The translations under genes were made by a program, and so were the position numbers. A stretch of DNA of 64,000 nucleotides from Pontibacter sp. FD36 (GTDB lineage Bacteria > Bacteroidota > Bacteroidia > Cytophagales > Hymenobacteraceae). Of the stretch, positions 37,639 through 46,508 are shown piece by piece. The DNA lies in NCBI RefSeq assembly GCF_015686655.1, contig NZ_JADPMP010000001.1:372001-436000 (forward strand), given 5' to 3'. Under the pieces are notes generated by a model, which worked only from the letters and a program-made list of their open reading frames with translations, did not search any database and was not told the DNA's origin. Every line of letters begins with the position of its first letter. The stretch's first letter is position 1.

Positions 37639-38049
37639 ATGAATATAAAATCAAATCTCAAAACACTAGGTATGGCATTAACAGTTAGTGCCTTTACCTT
37701 TGCCTGTAACTCTGAAACGCGTACTGAGACGAACAGTGAAATTGATGAAGCACAGGTGGAAATGAATGAAACCGGTGTGGAAACTGAGCGTGAATACAAC
37801 GACATGGCTGTGTGGGTAGATGAAAACTCAACACGTGCAGAAAATGCCTCTGAGGAGGAATGGCGGGAGATGAGAACTGAGTATAACAGACGCGAAGCTG
37901 AGCTTGACGCCAGAAGCGAAACTTGGGATGATGAAGCCAAGAGAGAGTGGCAAGAAGTAAAAGACAGCTGGAAGCGTACCGAAGACAAAGTACAGAAGCG
38001 TCTTGGCGACGTGGACGTTGATGTAGACGTGGAAAGAAGAAATAACTAA
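37639..38049 (+). CDS. Small lipoprotein, second of a tandem paralogous pair
   Basis: 136 residues with lipobox AFTFAC (Cys23). Shares WVDENSTRAE, EEEWREM, EYNRREAELD, WDDEAKREWQEVKDSW with the neighbour, so about 60 residues are paralogous. It has an added N-terminal acidic stretch and a C-terminal Asp/Val repeat (DVDVDVDV) that the first copy lacks. Its start is 107 bases after the first, with a TA-rich spacer, so it may have its own promoter. Envelope location; function unknown. Confidence 0.75.
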   Translation: MNIKSNLKTLGMALTVSAFTFACNSETRTETNSEIDEAQVEMNETGVETEREYNDMAVWVDENSTRAENASEEEWREMRTEYNRREAELDARSETWDDEAKREWQEVKDSWKRTEDKVQKRLGDVDVDVDVERRNN

Positions 38050-38066
38050 ACGGATTTTTGGTTAAA

Positions 38067-38112
38067 GAGCAAGCCTGGGGCTGCAGCGTAAGCTGTGGAC
38101 TCAGGCTTTTTC
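38067..38112 (+). terminator. Weak terminator-like hairpin
   Basis: AAGCCTG pairs with CAGGCTT across a loop of about 30 bases, followed by a T-run. Confidence 0.4.
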
Positions 38113-38115
38113 CAT

Positions 38116-38525
38116 TTATTGGGAGCTCCACGGGTTGCCTAGCGCTTTGCTGTTGATCAGTGTAGAGACAGGGAGCGTGTGTAAACAGGCAATGATTTGT
38201 TGCTCTTCAGAGCTGAGGGCTATACCTGGCGTACCGTTCTGCATCAGTTGAGAGGCTAGGGTAGAGGATAGCTTTATACCTGAACTGTAGGGCTGTCTTC
38301 CTGGAGTGAACTAAAGCGACAGTCGTGCATATAGGGTGCTGTGAGTGCCATGCCCTCAACGATCATTGGGTTATGTAGGTATAACAAAGTTTTCTGGTAG
38401 CGTAGCAGGTATAGCCAGTTCTTCAGGATTGGGTTTGCCTGGTGTTGGCGCGATCTGTTCGTCTTATTTGTTCCGGAAGCAAGAGAAAAAATAGCGGCCA
38501 GCAGAAAGAAACGCAGGGATGCCAT
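38116..38525 (-). pseudogene. Remnant of a di-haem cytochrome c peroxidase (MauG/CcpA family)
   Basis: The frame from ATG 38525 has a signal peptide (SLRFFLLAAIFSLASG), then an odd stretch of unrelated-looking residues, then GMALTAPYMHDCRFSSLQE, whose PYMHD-x-RF is the hallmark of bacterial di-haem peroxidases (normally PYMHDGRF). The frame then stops. In another frame the continuation YSSGIKLS, then SEEQQIIACLHTL, then NSKALGNPW matches the C-terminus of that family, ending at a TAA at 38116-38118. About eight bases stand where four codons should be, so it is frameshifted. The region with both CXXCH haem motifs is deleted. It cannot be functional. Confidence 0.65.
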
Positions 38526-38640
38526 GGTTTTCAGGCGAATAAAGTGTAATTTTGAAGCATCTTAATTTAGGTATTTGAGCTGAATTATTCTTGGTATAGG
38601 GGATAAATACCCTACCAGACTTTTTTTATAGCGAGGAGGT

Positions 38641-38672
38641 TTTGGAATTTAATTTCTAAGATTATATCTTTG
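38641..38672 (+). promoter_or_regulatory. Promoter of rpsT
   Basis: TTTG at 38641-38644, a 20-base spacer, then TATCTTTG at 38665-38672; matches the Bacteroidota -33/-7 consensus well. ATG is 48 bases beyond. Confidence 0.75.
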
Positions 38673-38720
38673 CAAACTCATTTAGGATACGCAACGAAAT
38701 TTTAATTAGTATAAAATAAC

Positions 38721-38981
38721 ATGGCTAATCACAAGTCGGCATTAAAGAGAATCAGATCTAACGACACGAAACGTCTTCGTAACAGATATCAGGCGAAAAC
38801 TACTCGTACTTTCATCAAAAGGCTGAAAGGCACTACTGACCAGACCGAGGCGCAAGAACTGTACAAGACAGTTTCTTCTATGCTTGACCGTCTGGCAAAG
38901 AAAAACATCATCCACAAAAACAAAGCGGCTAACAACAAGTCAAAACTGGCTAAGTTCGTTAACGGCCTGGCTGCAGCCTAA
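38721..38981 (+). CDS. rpsT: 30S ribosomal protein S20
   Basis: 86 residues, very Lys/Arg-rich, three long helices; MANHKSALKRIRSNDTKRLR is the typical S20 start, and the C-terminus NKSKLAKFVNGLAAA is also family-like. Binds the 5' domain of 16S rRNA early in assembly. Monocistronic with a strong promoter at 38641 and a terminator at 39006. The compact, high-expression unit is as in other bacteria. Confidence 0.97.
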   Translation: MANHKSALKRIRSNDTKRLRNRYQAKTTRTFIKRLKGTTDQTEAQELYKTVSSMLDRLAKKNIIHKNKAANNKSKLAKFVNGLAAA

Positions 38982-39005
38982 GTTTTTGCTGGAATACCAG
39001 TCTCT

Positions 39006-39036
39006 AAGCCTTACACCTTCGTGTAAGGCTTTTTGT
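39006..39036 (+). terminator. Terminator of rpsT
   Basis: AAGCCTTACAC and its complement close a CTTC tetraloop, followed by TTTTT. Confidence 0.92.
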
Positions 39037-39353
39037 GTTTTCTGTCGTTATAAGTTCGAGAAAAGCTGCCGCTATCATCCACAGGGTTTTACAAGTACCA
39101 TAAGTCTGCCTACTTTCTTTTTATAGGGATTTACCTCAGAGAGAAATTCTCAGCCACTGCGAATCTTAGGCTATAGCGCTGTAGTTTCTGTTTTGCTATA
39201 GCGGTCCAACCGTCCCTGGCGCCTCTTTGCTTAAGGAGGGGAACCTTCTACTGCCAGCTCACAGGTATAAGGGCTGTTGCTTCTGTATGCTTGTGTACGA
39301 GTGACACACGCCTTCCCCTATCGAGATGTAGGTCCGTTTCATTGTACATTTAT

Positions 39354-39430
39354 TGTCATCCTGTAAGGATCTTGGTTGTCAGTAGCCACTGCTAAACCTC
39401 CCTTTGACCAAGTTTCTTTACAGAATGACA
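39354..39430. repeat. Imperfect inverted repeat, MITE-like
   Basis: The arm TGTCATCCTGTAAGGATCTT (39354-39376 in full) matches in reverse complement 39407-39430, with a few substitutions over about 23 bases. It encloses 30 bases. The wording TGTCATCCTG resembles dispersed intergenic repeats I have seen in several phyla; the family is not confirmed here. Confidence 0.6.
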
Positions 39431-39692
39431 GTAAGATTGGAGCCTTTTTCTTTAGAATAAACCAGCCCTGTTCTAGAAAGGGAGATCTTGTCGGATGCAG
39501 ATATCTGGGTATAAGCTGTGGAGCATACGAACCACTGGCAGGTATAGCAAGACTAACTCGCACTGAAACTATGAAACAGTCCACAGTGCTAGGTGCACCA
39601 AATGACACTCCACTGTTGGGGGTGAAGGGGGCCCCCTGTCGAGAGCGTTCAGCGAGTTTGGAGCGTCTTGATTTTTTTGCTTACTGGGGGTA

Positions 39693-39734
39693 GGGCCCCT
39701 CGTTTTTTTCATCAAGGAAAAAAGTGAGGCCCCG
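39693..39734. repeat. Long imperfect hairpin with A/T tract
   Basis: GGGCCCCTCG then a T7 tract, a CATCAAGG turn, an A6 tract and GTGAGGCCCC. About 17 paired positions. It could act as a bidirectional terminator. Confidence 0.5.
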
Positions 39735-39846
39735 CCCGGCCAGGGCAAAAACTGCCCGCCGCACAGGCGAAGCAATGAAACAATACACGTTGCTATACCT
39801 GCAACTTCTATGGTCATACCTGGGCCAGTGCCCACACCATACCCGT

Positions 39847-39866
39847 CACGAGCGAGGACGCTCGCG
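39847..39866 (+). repeat. REP-like element, single copy
   Basis: CACGAGCGAGGACGCTCGCG: stem GAGCG/CGCTC around AGGA. Exact reverse complement at 60791-60810, a two-base variant at 60914-60933. Confidence 0.75.
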
Positions 39867-39942
39867 TCATGCAAACTAGCCCCGCCGACTAGGCGAAAAC
39901 TGTTCCAGGTAAATCTACCCCGCCAAACCCCACTCCCTAAAA

Positions 39943-39983
39943 ACAAAAAATCCTGAAGTCGATGCACATCAACCTCAGGATCC
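39943..39983 (-). terminator. Terminator of pyk
   Basis: ATCCTGA at 39950-39956 pairs with TCAGGAT at 39975-39981; on the minus strand a T-run follows. Confidence 0.6.
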
Positions 39984-40005
39984 TGAAAATGAAATCTTAC
40001 TTATC

Positions 40006-41433
40006 TTAAGCGATACTCAACTTGATCATGTTGGTACGCTTCTGCTCGTATATCGGCATACTCGCCGTGTTGATGAACACATCTCCCTTGTTCAGGTAAC
40101 CAGCCTTCAGGAGCATCTGCTTGATATCCTCAATGGTGGCATCAGTCGACTCAAACTTGTCGTAGTAGAAACCACGAACCCCCCACACCAGGTTTAGCGT
40201 GTTCAGCAGGCGCTCATTCTCTGTGAAGATGAAAATATCAGCTCTGGTGCGGTACTTAGCCAGTTGGAAAGCTGTGTAACCAGACTTGGTCATGCCGATC
40301 ACGGCACGTGCGTTCGTGTCGCGGGCAAGGTTACAGGCATTGGCTACCAGGCTGTCGTTGTAAAAAGTCTCGGAGTGCGGGTTCAGGATGTAAGTCTTGT
40401 TGAAGATCTCCGCCTGGCGCTCCACCTCACTGATCGTTAAGTTCATGGAGCGGATCGTCTCAACCGGGTAAGCTCCTACCGCCGTTTCGGCACTCAGCAT
40501 CAGGGTGTCAGCACCGTCAATCACGGCATTGGCAACGTCGTTGGTCTCAGCACGTGTTGGCTTCGGATTCACGATCATGCTCTCCATCATCTGGGTGGCG
40601 ATGATCACGGGCTTGGCAGACTTGTTACACTTCTCCACGATCATCTTCTGCAGCATTGGCACACGCTCCATACCTGTTTCCACCCCAAGGTCACCACGGG
40701 CCACCATGAGGGCGTCAGATTCAGCAATGATCGCATCAATGTTTTTAATCGCTTCAGGCTTCTCAATTTTTGCGATCACGCGGGTATCCTTGCCACGCTC
40801 CCTGATGATGCGCTTAATTTCCAGTACATCTTCTACGCGGCGCACAAACGAGAGCGCAACCCACTCTACGTCGTGGTCGAGGCCGAAGTGCAGATCACGA
40901 AGGTCTTTTTCGGTTAGCGAAGGGGCTGAAACAGAGGAGTCCGGCAGGTTGATGCCTTTGCGAGGTTTTACCACACCACCATATTTCACATCCGCTTCCA
41001 CCAGGCAGTCTTTGTCAGTGGTGATTACTTTCAACTCGAGTTTGCCATCGTCGAGCAGGATGGTATCGCCAGGGTTTACGTCTTTGGCCAGCGCGGTGTA
41101 GCTGGTGCCAAGATGCTCATGGTTGCTGATGGAGCCATCGCAGCGTAGCACGATACGTTGGCCTTCCTTTATTTCTACGCCGCCGTTCTCCACTTCACCA
41201 ATCCGGATCTTAGGGCCCTGTAAGTCCTGTACAATGCAGATATTAGTGTTGAAGCGGCGGTTGATTTCGCGAATGTGCTGTATTACCTGTAAATGTTCTT
41301 CATGCTCACCGTGCGAGAAATTAAGGCGGAAAGCATCTACGCCCTCCTGCACGAGTGCCAACAGGCGCTCAAAGGTATTGCTGGCAGGGCCAACAGTGGC
41401 CAGTACTTTTGTCTTGTTGAAGAGTATCTTCAT
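40006..41433 (-). CDS. pyk: Pyruvate kinase
   Basis: 475 residues; last step of glycolysis, PEP plus ADP to pyruvate plus ATP. N-terminal TKVLATVGPAS and the phosphoryl region RLNFSHG are visible, then the catalytic Lys in VIAKIEKPEA and metal-site ARGDLGVETG, with MMESMI and TRAETNDVANAVIDGAD as later family motifs. A C-terminal allosteric domain follows (about 340-475). It is the second gene after the IPExxxVDY protein with a 3-base gap, a pairing I know from other Bacteroidota. Confidence 0.98.
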   Translation of the reverse strand: MKILFNKTKVLATVGPASNTFERLLALVQEGVDAFRLNFSHGEHEEHLQVIQHIREINRRFNTNICIVQDLQGPKIRIGEVENGGVEIKEGQRIVLRCDGSISNHEHLGTSYTALAKDVNPGDTILLDDGKLELKVITTDKDCLVEADVKYGGVVKPRKGINLPDSSVSAPSLTEKDLRDLHFGLDHDVEWVALSFVRRVEDVLEIKRIIRERGKDTRVIAKIEKPEAIKNIDAIIAESDALMVARGDLGVETGMERVPMLQKMIVEKCNKSAKPVIIATQMMESMIVNPKPTRAETNDVANAVIDGADTLMLSAETAVGAYPVETIRSMNLTISEVERQAEIFNKTYILNPHSETFYNDSLVANACNLARDTNARAVIGMTKSGYTAFQLAKYRTRADIFIFTENERLLNTLNLVWGVRGFYYDKFESTDATIEDIKQMLLKAGYLNKGDVFINTASMPIYEQKRTNMIKLSIA

Positions 41434-41436
41434 AAA

Positions 41437-41868
41437 TCAGAATAATAAGTGTTCCTTGTACTTAAGTGTAAGTGGATCAAATTGTTTCGTGTACTGAATA
41501 ATGGGGAGGTTGTGAAGCCTCCGTAGCAGCTCCTGGGGGTGAAGGTAGTGCTGCAGCGCACCTGATATTTGCAGAATATAGTCATACTCTTTTACATCAG
41601 GCAGCATAAAAGGCTTTTTAATGGTAAGGGTACCCAGCGCTTTGTTACGGAAAAGGCGCACAGTGCTATGGGTGTCATTGTGCTCAAAATGAGAGATGTA
41701 CATTTTGTGTCTATCCGGCATTTCGTAGCATAAGTCCGGCTGGCGGGTGAGATTAAGACCCAAAAGGCGATTAAGCGACCAGGCCATCTTGTAGTCGCGG
41801 CATGAGGCAACCACGCCGAAAAGGGCGAAGCTAAAATCATACTCGATGTCCAGGTGCAATGTTTTCAT
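41437..41868 (-). CDS. IPExxxVDY-family protein
   Basis: 143 residues, no signal peptide. It has a PYxxPExxxxDY-like signature as KPFMLPDVKEYDYILQ at about residues 83-98, where the family motif reads IPExxxVDY. The role is unknown; the family is restricted to Bacteroidota and sits beside pyk and acpP-fabF-rnc in many of them, as here. Only the variant of the motif (LPDVKEYDY) is somewhat unusual. The divergent promoters with acpP lie in the 160-base gap. Confidence 0.8.
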   Translation of the reverse strand: MKTLHLDIEYDFSFALFGVVASCRDYKMAWSLNRLLGLNLTRQPDLCYEMPDRHKMYISHFEHNDTHSTVRLFRNKALGTLTIKKPFMLPDVKEYDYILQISGALQHYLHPQELLRRLHNLPIIQYTKQFDPLTLKYKEHLLF

Positions 41869-41966
41869 GGGCTAACAATCAGCGTAATTGCAAATTTATA
41901 AACATGAAAGTCTAAAACGACCTTTAAGGCAAAAACTTTTATCACTTACCGAATACCACAATTTTT

Positions 41967-41998
41967 TTTGACATTGTCTGCCTAATTACATTTCTTTG
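41967..41998 (+). promoter_or_regulatory. Promoter of acpP-fabF-rnc
   Basis: TTTG at 41967-41970, a 20-base spacer and TTTCTTTG at 41991-41998 (one base from TAnnTTTG); ATG of acpP is at 42028. Confidence 0.65.
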
Positions 41999-42027
41999 CA
42001 CAGTGTTTTAATAAACTATAAGAAAAA

Positions 42028-42264
42028 ATGTCAGAAATCGCAGAAAAAGTAAAGGCTATCATCATCGATAAGCTTGGTGTTGAAGAGTCAGAAGTTACTC
42101 CAGAGGCTAGCTTCACAAACGACCTTGGCGCTGATTCATTGGATACAGTAGAGCTTATCATGGAATTCGAAAAAGAATTCAACGTTTCTATTCCAGATGA
42201 CCAGGCTGAAAACATCGCCACTGTAGGTCAGGCTATCAGCTACCTGGAAGAGCACGCAAAGTAA
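42028..42264 (+). CDS. acpP: Acyl carrier protein
   Basis: 78 residues, acidic four-helix protein. Phosphopantetheine attaches at Ser37 in [10 protein letters not shown]. Carries the growing acyl chain in type II fatty-acid synthesis. First gene of acpP-fabF-rnc, 62 bases before fabF. Good promoter at 41967. Short and highly expressed by composition. Confidence 0.98.
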   Translation: MSEIAEKVKAIIIDKLGVEESEVTPEASFTNDLGADSLDTVELIMEFEKEFNVSIPDDQAENIATVGQAISYLEEHAK

Positions 42265-42326
42265 TATAACCCCGATTACCTTATTGTATTAAGTAATTTT
42301 TACTATCTATCCTCTACTAACAGCTT

Positions 42327-43580
42327 ATGGAGCTTAAGAGAGTTGTAGTTACAGGGCTTGGCGCACTCACCCCACTTGGAAACAACGTTGCAGAGTACTG
42401 GAACGGGCTGGCCAATGGTGTGAGTGGAGCTGCGCCTATTACACGCTTTGATGCGAGTAAGTTTAAGACCCAGTTTGCCTGTGAAGTAAAAGGATATGTT
42501 CCTGAAAATTACTTCGACCGTAAGGAAGCGCGTAAGATGGACCTGTTCTCTCAGTTCGCCATGGTGGTGGCTGACGAGGCGGTTCAGGACGCGAACCTGG
42601 TGGAAGGGAACTATAACCCCGACCGCGTAGGTGTGATCTGGGGATCTGGTATTGGCGGTCTGCGTACCTTCCAGGAGGAGTGCGTGAACTTTGCCAACGG
42701 TGACGGCACACCGCGATTCAACCCATTCTTCATCCCGAAGATGATCGCTGACATCAGTGCCGGCCACATTTCAATTAAGTACGGCTTCCGTGGACCTAAC
42801 TTCGTAACGGTTTCTGCCTGTGCATCTGCTACCAATGCCATCATCGATTCTTTCAACTATATCCGTTTGGGTATGGCCGATGTGGTGGTGACCGGTGGCT
42901 CAGAGGCAGCTGTAACTGAAGCAGGTATAGGAGGTTTTAACGCCCTGAAGGCCCTTTCAGAGCGCAACGACTCTCCAGAGGCTGCCTCCCGTCCATTCGA
43001 CAAAGACCGCGATGGTTTTGTGTTGGGTGAAGGTGCAGGCGCCCTTATTCTGGAAGAGTACGAACATGCCAAAGCCCGTGGCGCAAAGATCTACGCCGAG
43101 GTGATCGGTGGCGGTATGTCTGCAGACGCATATCACATTACAGCTCCGCATCCGGATGGATTGGGCGCGCTGAACGTGATGAAGAACGTGCTGCGCGATG
43201 CCAACATCAAGCCAGAGGAGGTAGACTACATCAACGTACATGGTACATCCACACCGCTTGGAGACATCAGCGAAGTGAAAGCCATCGAAACTGTGTTTGG
43301 AGACCACGCCTACAACCTCAATATCAGCTCTACCAAGTCCATGACAGGTCACCTGTTGGGCGCGGCCGGTGCTATTGAGGCGATTGCGGCTATCATGTCG
43401 ATCAAAAACAGCCTGGTGCCACCTACCATCAACCACTTTACGGATGATGACAGCTTTGACAACCGTCTGAACTTTACCTTCAACAAAGCGCAGGAGCGTG
43501 AAGTGAGGGTAGCGCTCAGCAACACGTTCGGCTTTGGTGGACACAATACTTCCGTTTTATTCCGTCAATTTATCGACTAA
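42327..43580 (+). CDS. fabF: Beta-ketoacyl-ACP synthase II
   Basis: 417 residues. Claisen condensation of acyl-ACP with malonyl-ACP. The catalytic triad is Cys165 (VSACASATN), His305 (VHGTSTPLGD) and His342 (TGHLLGAAG), with Lys337 in STKSMTGH. Length and the GSGIGG region are typical of FabF. It ends with TAA directly joined to the GTG of rnc, with no gap. Cytoplasmic; works with the ACP encoded just upstream. Confidence 0.98.
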   Translation: MELKRVVVTGLGALTPLGNNVAEYWNGLANGVSGAAPITRFDASKFKTQFACEVKGYVPENYFDRKEARKMDLFSQFAMVVADEAVQDANLVEGNYNPDRVGVIWGSGIGGLRTFQEECVNFANGDGTPRFNPFFIPKMIADISAGHISIKYGFRGPNFVTVSACASATNAIIDSFNYIRLGMADVVVTGGSEAAVTEAGIGGFNALKALSERNDSPEAASRPFDKDRDGFVLGEGAGALILEEYEHAKARGAKIYAEVIGGGMSADAYHITAPHPDGLGALNVMKNVLRDANIKPEEVDYINVHGTSTPLGDISEVKAIETVFGDHAYNLNISSTKSMTGHLLGAAGAIEAIAAIMSIKNSLVPPTINHFTDDDSFDNRLNFTFNKAQEREVRVALSNTFGFGGHNTSVLFRQFID

Positions 43581-44324
43581 GTGTTTGGTCCTATAAAACC
43601 GGTACGGCGCTTCTATCACAGCCTATTTACCAAGGATAGAGAGTTAGTGCGCGCCATCTCCGGGATTATTGGCAGCACTCCGGATAACATACGCCTGTAC
43701 AAACTGGCGCTCACACACACGTCCTTTGCGCGTCAGAACCTGGCCAGCAAGCATGACACGAATGAGCGTCTGGAGTTCCTGGGCGATGCGGTACTCGGAA
43801 CAGTAGTGGCAGAACTGCTATTCAAGAAATTCCCCTACGAAGATGAAGGCTTTATGACAGAGATGCGCTCACGGATCGTTAACCGTGAGTCACTCAATCA
43901 TATTGCCATTAAAATCGGGTTGAACCTACTCGTGAAAGTAGACACTTCAGGAGGACAGACTTCACGTCACAAATCAGTGCACGGCAATGCGCTGGAGGCG
44001 CTGGTGGGCGCCATATACCTGGACAAAGGGTATAGTACAACCCGCCAGTTTATATTAGGGAAACTCATCAAGCCACACGTGGACCTGCACAAGCTGGTCA
44101 ACACCACTTCCAACTTCAAGAGTAAGCTCATCGAGTGGGCGCAAAGCCAGAATGCCGATATCCGGTTTGAGATCGTCAACCGCAAGAACCAAGGTAATAC
44201 GACCGAGTTTACATGCGAGATCTTCCTTAATGACAAACCGGTAGCCGTGGGCGTGGGGCTCTCCAAAAAGAAAGCTGACCAGGCTGCAGCTGAAAAGGCG
44301 CTGGAAGTCCTCAATATCGGCTGA
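43581..44324 (+). CDS. rnc: Ribonuclease III
   Basis: 247 residues, starting at GTG 43581 immediately after the fabF stop. Catalytic NERLEFLGDAVLG at 61-73 (Glu65, Asp69), then a second carboxylate region HGNALEALVGAIYLD at 134-148, and a C-terminal dsRNA-binding domain (about 170-247, ending KKADQAAAEKALEVL). Position 136 is Asn where the E. coli enzyme has Asp114, while Glu139 (E. coli Glu117) is kept. Processes rRNA and structured RNAs. Coupled to fabF translation. Confidence 0.96.
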   Translation: MFGPIKPVRRFYHSLFTKDRELVRAISGIIGSTPDNIRLYKLALTHTSFARQNLASKHDTNERLEFLGDAVLGTVVAELLFKKFPYEDEGFMTEMRSRIVNRESLNHIAIKIGLNLLVKVDTSGGQTSRHKSVHGNALEALVGAIYLDKGYSTTRQFILGKLIKPHVDLHKLVNTTSNFKSKLIEWAQSQNADIRFEIVNRKNQGNTTEFTCEIFLNDKPVAVGVGLSKKKADQAAAEKALEVLNIG

Positions 44325-44605
44325 GGCTGGTTTATATCAGCGAAAATATCGGGGCATCCAATTAATGCGACCATTTTAGCCCTTCTCTAACCCGGCTTTT
44401 ACTTTAACTCTGTTGCTCAAACGGAAATTGCTCACCCTCGCATCATTTCCAGTTGTGAGCTTCTGATTTTGTTCCAGCACTGTGCCATACCTATACTTAA
44501 ATGGGCTCTACAGGCTTCAACCTATACCTGTTCAGGGTATAACGGTTCTTTATTTGCCTACCAAAGCTTAACTTGCTTCCGTATTGTTGCGTTAGAGAAC
44601 ACACT

Positions 44606-46486
44606 ATGGAAGAAACTAGACTGATACTGGCTGGGGCTGCCCTGAATCAGACCCCACTCGACTGGGAAGCCAACCTCCTTAATATACGATCAGCTATTAT
44701 CGAAGCAAGCACCCGAAACGTGGATATCCTGCTGCTGCCTGAGCTTTGCATCACTGGTTACGGCTGTGAGGATATGTTCCTGCACCCTTGGTTTGCTGAA
44801 GAAACCTTTGAAAAGCTGCTCCAGATAAAAGAGTGGTGCGATAACATGACCGTATGCCTGGGTGTGCACGTGATTATCGGACAGGATGTTTTCAATACGG
44901 CCTGCGTTATCAAAAACAAAGAGATCGTGGGCTTTACGGCCAAGCAGTTTCTGGCCCGTGATGGCATCCACTACGAGCCGCGCTGGTTTACGCCATGGCC
45001 GGCCAATGTGGTAGAGGAGTTTGAGATAAAGGGAAAACGCTACCCGATTGGTGACATCGTCTACGAAGAGAAAGGCGTGAAGTATGCCTTTGAAATATGC
45101 GAGGATGCCTGGCGAACTAACCGTCCTGCCGAGCGCCATATGCCGAAGGGTGTGCAACTGATCCTGAACCCAAGTGCCAGCCACTTTGCCCTGAGCAAGA
45201 CGGACCTGCGCCACCGCCTTGTAGTAGAAGCCTCTCAAAAATATCAATGCGCTTACCTATATGCCAACCTGCTTGGCAACGAGTCAGGCCGTGTGATCTT
45301 TGATGGGGAAGTGCTCATAGCCCAAAACGGTAAGTTGATCCGACGCAACGAGCTGCTATGCTTCAAGGACGTGGACCTGGAGTGCGCAGAGGTATGCTTC
45401 GGGCCTAACCCGGAAATAACTGAAACAATTGAATACCTGCCACCCATTGATGAGAATGCTGAACTGATTGCCGCCTTGAGCCTGGCGCTGTTTGACTATA
45501 TGCGAAAGAGCCGCAGCCGGGGCTTTGTGCTGTCGCTGAGCGGTGGCGCTGACTCGTCATGCTGTGCGGTGGCCGTGGCTGAAATGGTGCGTCGGGGCGT
45601 TGACAGTCTGGGAGTGACCGGGTTTGTGACCAAAGCCCGCATGTTCTCGCTGGAGGATGCCGAGTATTTTGAATCACTGCCGCAGGAGCATGTAGTAAAA
45701 GAGCTAGTAGGACGTATGCTTACCTGTGCGTATCAGGGCACTGTCAATTCCTCTGATGCCACCTATACCTCTGCGAAGGAACTGGCGGAGTCGATCGGGG
45801 CAGTGTTTTACGACTGGACCATTGATGATGAAGTACGCGGCTATACCTCAAAAATAGAAGGTGCCCTAAAGCGGGAACTGACCTGGGAGCAGGACGATGT
45901 GACCTTGCAAAACATACAGGCACGGGTACGCGCGCCAGCTATCTGGATGCTGACGAACGTAAAGAACGCCTTGCTGCTGGCTACCTCAAACAGAAGCGAG
46001 GCCGCCGTGGGCTACGCTACAATGGATGGCGATACTGCTGGTGGCCTATCCCCGATCGCAGGTATAGACAAGGCATTTATACGTCAATTCCTGATCTGGA
46101 TGCAGGAAGAACTGGGCTACCTCGGACTGGACTATGTGAATAACCTGCAGCCAACAGCCGAACTTCGCCCATCTTCTGAGAACCAGACGGACGAGAAGGA
46201 CCTGATGCCATACGAGATCCTGAACATGATCGAGCGCCTGGCCTGGTACGACCGTCTGTCACCACAGCAGGTAATCGATCAGCTGGAGAAAGAAAAGGTA
46301 GCGCCAGTAAAATCAATCAAGGAGTATGTGCACAAGTTCTATACCTTGTGGTCTCGCAATCAATGGAAACGAGAGCGTTATGCCCCAGGCTTCCACCTCG
46401 ACGACTACAACCTGGACCCGCGCAGCTGGCTACGCTATCCGATCCTGAGCGGCGGCTTCAGGGAGGAGCTCGGCAAATTGAAATAG
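44606..46486 (+). CDS. nadE: NAD+ synthase, glutamine-hydrolysing
   Basis: 626 residues in two domains. The N-terminal nitrilase-type glutaminase has Glu46 (LLPELCIT), Lys113 (TAKQFL) and Cys165 (AFEICEDAW). The C-terminal synthetase domain starts near residue 285 with SGGADS at 312-317 (P-loop). Converts deamido-NAD to NAD with ammonia tunnelled from glutamine. ATG 44606 is used, since the longer frame adds non-conserved residues. Followed by a terminator at 46509. Confidence 0.97.
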   Translation: MEETRLILAGAALNQTPLDWEANLLNIRSAIIEASTRNVDILLLPELCITGYGCEDMFLHPWFAEETFEKLLQIKEWCDNMTVCLGVHVIIGQDVFNTACVIKNKEIVGFTAKQFLARDGIHYEPRWFTPWPANVVEEFEIKGKRYPIGDIVYEEKGVKYAFEICEDAWRTNRPAERHMPKGVQLILNPSASHFALSKTDLRHRLVVEASQKYQCAYLYANLLGNESGRVIFDGEVLIAQNGKLIRRNELLCFKDVDLECAEVCFGPNPEITETIEYLPPIDENAELIAALSLALFDYMRKSRSRGFVLSLSGGADSSCCAVAVAEMVRRGVDSLGVTGFVTKARMFSLEDAEYFESLPQEHVVKELVGRMLTCAYQGTVNSSDATYTSAKELAESIGAVFYDWTIDDEVRGYTSKIEGALKRELTWEQDDVTLQNIQARVRAPAIWMLTNVKNALLLATSNRSEAAVGYATMDGDTAGGLSPIAGIDKAFIRQFLIWMQEELGYLGLDYVNNLQPTAELRPSSENQTDEKDLMPYEILNMIERLAWYDRLSPQQVIDQLEKEKVAPVKSIKEYVHKFYTLWSRNQWKRERYAPGFHLDDYNLDPRSWLRYPILSGGFREELGKLK

Positions 46487-46508
46487 GGGCGGACATTGAT
46501 ATAAATAC

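Larger units (their letters stand above)
38982..40005. other. Gene-poor repeat-rich kilobase between rpsT and pyk
   Basis: After the rpsT terminator I see no supported gene for 960 bases. It holds an inverted repeat (39354-39430), a G/C palindrome AGGGGGCCCCCT at 39626-39637, a long hairpin (39693-39734) and a REP-like element (39847-39866). Open frames here on either strand have odd composition and run through the repeats, so I treat them as chance. Confidence 0.6.

Noticed and set aside
39339..39608. An 89-codon minus-strand frame
   Set aside because: It covers the MITE-like inverted repeat; the readable part is the repeat itself.
39569..39967. A 132-codon minus-strand frame in the gap after rpsT
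   Set aside because: It runs straight through the long hairpin and the REP-like element and has no domain or sensible start; treated as chance in GC-rich repeat sequence.
38982..40005. Undetected structured RNA or large gene in the gap
   Set aside because: Only hairpins and repeats are visible and no fold matched a named RNA family I could recognise by eye; kept only as a repeat-rich region.
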